A stretch of 64,000 nt of DNA from Stenocarpella maydis (Eukaryota; Ascomycota; Sordariomycetes; Diaporthales; Diaporthaceae): NCBI GenBank assembly GCA_002270565.1, contig NQMI01000062.1, positions 124,001-188,000 on the forward strand, written 5' to 3'. The position numbers and the translations under genes are program-made. Under the pieces are notes generated by a model. The model was not told the DNA's origin and made no database searches. It was given only the letters and a program-made list of their open reading frames with translations. Positions 59,336 through 64,000 of this stretch are shown in pieces; within the stretch, counting starts at the first letter, position 1; the number at the start of each line of letters is the position of its first letter.

Positions 59336-61447
59336 TAATCCAAGTAATCCCTTCCTTATACAAATAAGTGATCTAGGTTACATATAGTAATAACCGTGCT
59401 TCTTTCTATAGGCCTAGCTAGCTAGCCTGTGGGGTTTATCTATATCTCCAGCAGACCAACAGTCCATTTCTGGTTTCTATTCCTGTCACGTTTGTGACAT
59501 TAACGTTAGTTAATATTAATTAGTGCTAATCTTTATTACTTATTTAGCTTTAGGCGGTTGCTAAAGTAGCCTAAAGCTAATAAATGTACTAAAAACTAGC
59601 TATTTTCTAATACCCTATATTATATATATTTAAATTCATTAACATAATAATATAGCTCTTGATATTCCCTAATGTATCCTCTAATTTATATTATAAGTAA
59701 AAGAGTAACTACTAACTTATTTCCCAATATAGTTTATTTACTAATAAACTATAATATATAAAACGTTTTAAAATTCTTATAAAAGGGTATAACTAAAGTA
59801 TATAAAATTTAAGCTACTCTAGAATTTATATTTATTTTAGGCTTAGTTTAAGGGTTTTAATAACGTTAGTATAAATATTTCTTATATAAGAAATTAAAGT
59901 AGCTACTTCTTAATCCTAGCTACTTTTTAATACTTTCTATTATATAGTTTACCTAATTATATAATAAATATATAAGTATATCTTTCTTAATTAAATAATA
60001 CTATACTTTAAGATTATTACCCTCCTAAATATAAAGGTCACTAAAGCCCTTAATTATTCTTTTAAATCTATATTTTATTAAATTATAACTACTTACTAGC
60101 TAAACTATATACTACTTTCTAAATATCCCTATTACTTAGTAGATCTCTTTAAAGAATTTATTTAGTCTTTATAACTCCTGTTACTTAACTTTAAGTTATA
60201 TATTTTAAATTAAATTCCCTTTAATCGATTAAATTTAGTAAAATAGCCTTTATAAATTTGTAAGGTAGTAATAAGTATATTAATTTGCTTTAATAATAAG
60301 TATTTGCTTATTAACTCATAGGCCTTAGTCTTTAGTATAACTCTTGTTTTAATTCAAAGTTAGTTATTATATTAAGTATTAATTCTGCTATTATTTATGA
60401 TCCCTCTATTAGCTCTATTTGTTTATAAGGAAGCATGGTTGCCATACCTTGATTATGTTATAGAAGCAGTTGATTTTAACCTCTTAATGCTCTCGATAGG
60501 GATCAGCTATATGGACTTGATGAAATCGAAGTGTGTTATAGGTTTTGCTTAGAAGGCTGAATAACTATACAAGTGGTATTAATGGAATGCTAAATGGTTA
60601 TTCTCAAGTGGTTAGGCATTTTAGATTAAGAAAGCTTGTGTATAAACAAATCGTGTGCGTATTCTATATAAGCATGGGTAGCAGTCTTAATGACCACAGC
60701 CTTTTTATGTTACCGAGTTCAAGCAATTTGTATGCGCGCTTTAAGTTATATAGCGAATTCATCTGCACATGGTTCTTAATAGTATCAAACTAGGTTGCTA
60801 ATAGCTAGAGATGGCTTCGAACTTGACGCAACGAACTTAATGCGATAGTATTAACCATGCTTATATAGTATAAGATGTTTGCGCCTTGAGTCATGCAAAA
60901 ATTCGTCTGCATATAGTTCTTGGTGGTATTTGAATTAGCTGATGGTCAGAGATAGCTTCTCTGATGAATTTGTGCTATAGAATAGCATTCAGTTCAGCGT
61001 GTGTGTGTTTCGGCAGGGTCGCAGTATGGTGCTCTGAGGCGAATTGGGACGATTGACAATGGTCTGGACAACTTTGTATTGAATTAAGTTGGGCTTCTGT
61101 AAGCCCTCCTTATATACNCTCCGACGTCGTCTCACCCCTGGGCACGCTGCGGTAGGCTCTGGTGCAAATTTGCAAATGCCGGAAAATTCGCCCTTCCAAC
61201 ACACCATCTTTGGTTCCAAACAACTAGCCAACCACAGCCCTAGCAATGCCCAAATTAAGTACATACAAACTTCAGAAATCAGGCTATCCAATGCACTAAG
61301 TCATATACTTTTTGGGTAAGAAATAAGGGTAATGCAGAGGTCTGAATTAAGGTGCAAATGCAGGCCAAAATAATCGACTCACGGCCACCAAACTCATCTT
61401 GCGTCACGCACGCACTGGGCGTACTTAGCGAAAATCGCCTGACTCGC
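59336..61447. other. AT-rich, RIP-like repeat-relic zone
   Basis: No intact gene. It includes the second direct-repeat copy, long AT-rich stretches (59500-60420), a duplicated segment (ATTCATCTGCACATGGTTCT at 60757 resembling 60901 onward, offset 144 bases) and an ambiguous base at 61118. Probable remains of retroelements, not assignable to a family. Confidence 0.5.
60019..60110 (+). repeat. Direct repeat copy B (about 90 bp)
   Basis: Second copy of the segment at 58577-58666. Here it continues uninterrupted into ACTACTTTCTAAATATCC, showing the state before LTR insertion. Confidence 0.7.
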
Positions 61448-61522
61448 AAGTCTAGGGTAACTCCTTGCTAGAAAGTCTAGGGTAACTCCTTACAACGAAG
61501 TCTAGGGTAACTCCTTGCACGG
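61448..61522. repeat. 25-bp tandem repeat, three copies
   Basis: AAGTCTAGGGTAACTCCTT recurs at 61448, 61473 and 61498 with exact 25-base spacing and a variable 6-base tail. Confidence 0.9.
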
Positions 61523-61610
61523 AGTACCAACGCCCTGCTGAGCGGTTCCGTTTAACAGCTTCAAACTCGATAGCTTAATGGCGCTAGCATGAATTGGGGG
61601 CTATCTAGCC

Positions 61611-61737
61611 TGTTACGATCCTTGGTCCAGACGTAAGCTATATGTACGGTTGGAAGGAATATTCGAACAGAGAGTTCGAAATATTAGCTGATCTTTTGAT
61701 CTATGGCGTAGTGGCACCTTCCACCACGATCGTTACA
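61611..61737 (+). mobile_element. Short solo LTR (127 bp) with TAGCC duplication
   Basis: Starts TGTTACGATC and ends ATCGTTACA, flanked on both sides by TAGCC (61606-61610 and 61738-61742). The TG...CA ends and exact 5-bp duplication identify it as a solo LTR or a terminal-repeat miniature element of Gypsy or Copia type. No partner LTR is seen in this window. Confidence 0.85.
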
Positions 61738-61742
61738 TAGCC

Positions 61743-62270
61743 ATGGTCTGAAACTAAGACCTATAGTGCGGAATAGTAATTTATGGTTCAACACTAGCAA
61801 AAGTAACTAAATAGTCATTATTAAAAGCATATATTGCAAACTAATTATCTTAATCTAAACTCATTATTTTTATCCGTTAGGGGCAACTATTATTTATTCT
61901 AACTAAAAAGAGGCACCTAAAGAATATAAATAGTCCATATTTTAAGATTATATAATTAAATAAAGATTTAAAGTATTTAATTATAAAAATAAAGATGGAT
62001 ATTTTAAATTAATGAATAATATATTTAATGCTTAATACTAATTATTATAATTATAATTATAATTTTGTTTTCTAGCTTTATATTAGTCTTTATTGAACTT
62101 TTTTTATTTAATTATTTAGTATAAGTAATTAAGTATATAGCTTATTATAAATTCTTATATCTTCTTTATTAAACTCTTTAATATATAGTTAATATATATG
62201 TATCTAGCTTTTTCTATATATTTATTTAGAGATTTATTTATATGTGCCTAAAGCTATAAAATACCTTATA
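61743..62270. other. AT-rich spacer between the solo LTRs
   Basis: Strongly AT-rich sequence with no frame of note; consistent with RIP-mutated repeat DNA. Confidence 0.5.
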
Positions 62271-62275
62271 TATAG

Positions 62276-62742
62276 TGTTATGAACCAACGTAAATGGCAC
62301 CCCGGGGACCCATTCGAGAATCAGGTATCCAGGAACGAGCACCATAGCACGACCCCGCAGGACCCCAACTGATGAGTCAGCATTCCTTATCAAACCCTAA
62401 GGGTTAGGGTCATGGGCCCACCTTATGGGTTTGGATTAATAAGCTCAACATCAATCCAGTCAAGCGATATCACGAATGGATTGATAGGATCATTATCAAT
62501 CCTATTGAGTTACTAAAAGAGTCAGAATATATAAGGATATAGTTATCACTATAATAGATAGCTTTTATAGAATAGACTCTTCAGTTATTAATCTAAGTAT
62601 TCAATCTCAGTATTGGATAGCCTTACAGCTAGTGATCATTATTAGTCAACAATATTGCTTAACAACCACCTAACAACATATTCTAAACATAAACCCTTAA
62701 TCTTTCAGGTTTAACGTACTCGGAAACCCTCTGATCATTACA
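62276..62742 (+). mobile_element. Solo LTR (467 bp) with TATAG duplication
   Basis: Starts TGTTATGAACCAACG and ends CTGATCATTACA, flanked by TATAG at 62271-62275 and 62743-62747. Its second half matches the LTR at 58897-59335 (reverse) closely, while the first 120 bases are diverged, so it is a related subtype. Confidence 0.9.
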
Positions 62743-62833
62743 TATAGCCCTATATAAAATTTAGTACCTCTTAAAAAAAGTTCCTTCTGTCAATTTAGAA
62801 CCCCTACTATAGCTCTTAAATATCCTTACTCTA

Positions 62834-62918
62834 CCCTTCCTCCTAAGAGCCCCGTCCTCCTAAGGGCCCCTTCCTCCTAAGGGCCCCTTCCTCCTAAGGG
62901 CCCCTTCCTCTTAAGGGC
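62834..62918. repeat. 17-bp tandem repeat, five copies
   Basis: Units close to CCCTTCCTCCTAAGGGC at 62834, 62851, 62868, 62885 and 62902. Further inverted versions (CTTAGGAGGAAGGGCC) occur near 62987, so the block can fold on itself. Confidence 0.9.
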
Positions 62919-63182
62919 CCTTTAAAGAGAGGGGCTATTTAAAAATAAAGGCCCTCTAGAGAAAGAAGCTTTTAAGAGGAAGAGGCCCTTAGGAGGAAGG
63001 GCCGCTTAAGAGAAAGGAAGGGAGTAAGGGGCCCTTAAGAGGAGGGGGAGGGCCTCTCTAAAAGGAAGTATAAAGTACGGCTATCCCTAGCTATAGTAGG
63101 GGTTCAGGGTGGATGGAAGGAACTTTTTTTTAAAAGGTATTAAATTTTATATTGGGGTATATGTGAGGAATTTTATACCTCT

Positions 63183-63248
63183 GGGTGGGCGCATATAAAT
63201 CCTTGGGTGGGCATACGGAAAAAGCTGGGTGGGCGTATATTGACTATT
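63183..63248. repeat. 22-bp tandem repeat, three copies
   Basis: GGGTGGGC recurs at 63183, 63205 and 63227 with 22-base spacing; a fourth related copy (AAAAAGCTGGGTGGG) appears at about 63653. Confidence 0.8.
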
Positions 63249-63480
63249 AATATGCCCCTCTGCATACCCCTCTAAAGGTCCCTCTATATACCTAAAGGAA
63301 TGCCCTCTATATGCCTATAGGAAAGTTATCTATATACCCTCTTTATACCCCTCCAAAGGGCCCTTCTATATTTCCTTTTGCATGTCCTTTTAAAAGCCCT
63401 TCCTCTGGGTGTACAGAGGGCCCTTTGAAGGGGTGTAAAGAGGGCGAGTAAAAGACCTTCCTCTAGGCGCGTGAAGGGCC

Positions 63481-63560
63481 TTCCATATACCCACTGGTGT
63501 TTCCACATACCCAGTAGACTTTCCATGCACCCAGTGGATTTTCCATGCACCCAGCTAAGG
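63481..63560. repeat. 20-bp tandem repeat, four copies
   Basis: Units resembling TTCCATGCACCCAGTGGATT start at 63481, 63501, 63521 and 63541, the first two more diverged. Confidence 0.9.
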
Positions 63561-63690
63561 GTGAGGTAAGGCAAACGCCGGGTTAAGAGCTAGCAGTATA
63601 AGGGAACTAGGTATGCTACACGCTTAATTACTTATACTGGATAAGCGAACGGAAAAAGCTGGGTGGGTGAACCATAACCGCAAATTAGTA

Positions 63691-64000
63691 TGCGCAACGC
63701 CGACATTGTAAACGCCAGCGCAGAACCAGGCTCCATCCAGTTTGAGGCCTGAGAAGCAGTGGAGGAATATGAAGAATTATACCACGAGAAGATGACTGCT
63801 AAAGAGCAGTAGCGGGAATTTCGACTTTGTTGGCACACCGACACCACCCTCGTCGACTCGCTCGTGCGTAAAGTTGAGGAAAGCTCGTGGTTTCATCTCA
63901 ACCCAACTCTCAATTCTAAGCGTCTCAGGCGGAGGGTCAGATTGATGTTTTCGAGGGCAAATGTTAGGTTCGAATGGTCAAGGTGGTTATTATCGGGGGG
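63691..64000 (+). pseudogene. 5' part of an unrecognised decayed gene at the window edge
   Basis: An ATG at 63691 opens MRNADIVNASAEPGSIQFEA, then a TGA, more protein-like sequence (EAVEEYEELYHEKMTAKEQ), a TAG where CAG would be expected, and a further open stretch with REFRLCWHTDTTLVDSLV and SKRLRRRVRLMFSRAN to the edge. The two stops fit RIP-type changes of an originally longer frame. The family is unknown and the gene runs off the window. Confidence 0.4.

Noticed and set aside
59487..59502. TGTCACGTTTGTGACA palindrome as a possible LTR end pair
   Set aside because: Too short to tell from chance; no flanking duplication or LTR homology found.
62396..62420. Telomere-like GGGTTAGGGT
   Set aside because: A single occurrence inside an LTR, also found in the related LTR as GGGTTAGGGTCAGGG; not a telomeric array.
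62834..63560. CRISPR-like array
   Set aside because: Repeats are short, contiguous and without unique spacers; the sequence is eukaryotic, so these are minisatellites.

Overview
The window looks like nuclear DNA of a filamentous ascomycete (Pezizomycotina, most likely Sordariomycetes). Genes are split by short GT-AG introns of about 50-130 bases. Coding regions are GC-rich with CT-rich leaders. AT-rich islands hold mobile elements riddled with stop codons, mostly TAG, as expected of repeat-induced point mutation (RIP). Gene families (frataxin, AP-3 sigma, Ede1-like, cytosolic LeuRS, DPH3, a DDX60-like helicase, UNC93-like and FucP-like carriers) are ordinary fungal housekeeping or accessory genes. 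Spliced models were built by hand, and every intron junction keeps the reading frame.

Layout. 1-5.4 kb: a cysteine-rich type II membrane or secreted protein, DPH3 and a small GPI-anchor-type protein. 5.4-11.6 kb: a long stretch with no recognisable gene. 11.6-20.1 kb: a GH3 glycosidase without signal peptide and a 1787-residue DDX60-like helicase. 20.5-28.7 kb: a decayed accessory island. A divergent Hsp70-like gene on the minus strand is split by a 3014-bp Mutator-like element (45-bp terminal inverted repeats, 9-bp target duplication TTGCGCATG), followed by the tail of a degraded NACHT/NLR-type gene. 28.7-31.4 kb: no recognisable gene. 31.4-49 kb: a dense housekeeping block: a small lipocalin-like gene, leucyl-tRNA synthetase, a small mitochondrial-type membrane protein, AP-3 sigma, frataxin, an Ede1-like endocytic scaffold, a glutathione S-transferase and an UNC93-like transporter. 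50.7-56.8 kb: a 998-residue protein combining a coiled coil, a Zn2Cys6 cluster and fungal-specific modules, then a FucP-like sugar transporter. 57-64 kb: an AT-rich repeat region with two solo LTRs that have exact 5-bp duplications, a head-to-head LTR pair, several minisatellites and a broken reading frame at the right edge.

How genes relate. There is no biosynthetic cluster. Two divergent pairs probably share promoters: LeuRS with the small mitochondrial-type protein, and AP-3 sigma with frataxin. The most distinctive part is the Hsp70-like/NLR island broken by the Mutator-like element. The most unusual single intact gene is the coiled-coil/Zn2Cys6 protein. No tRNA, rRNA, CRISPR array or telomere repeat was recognised.
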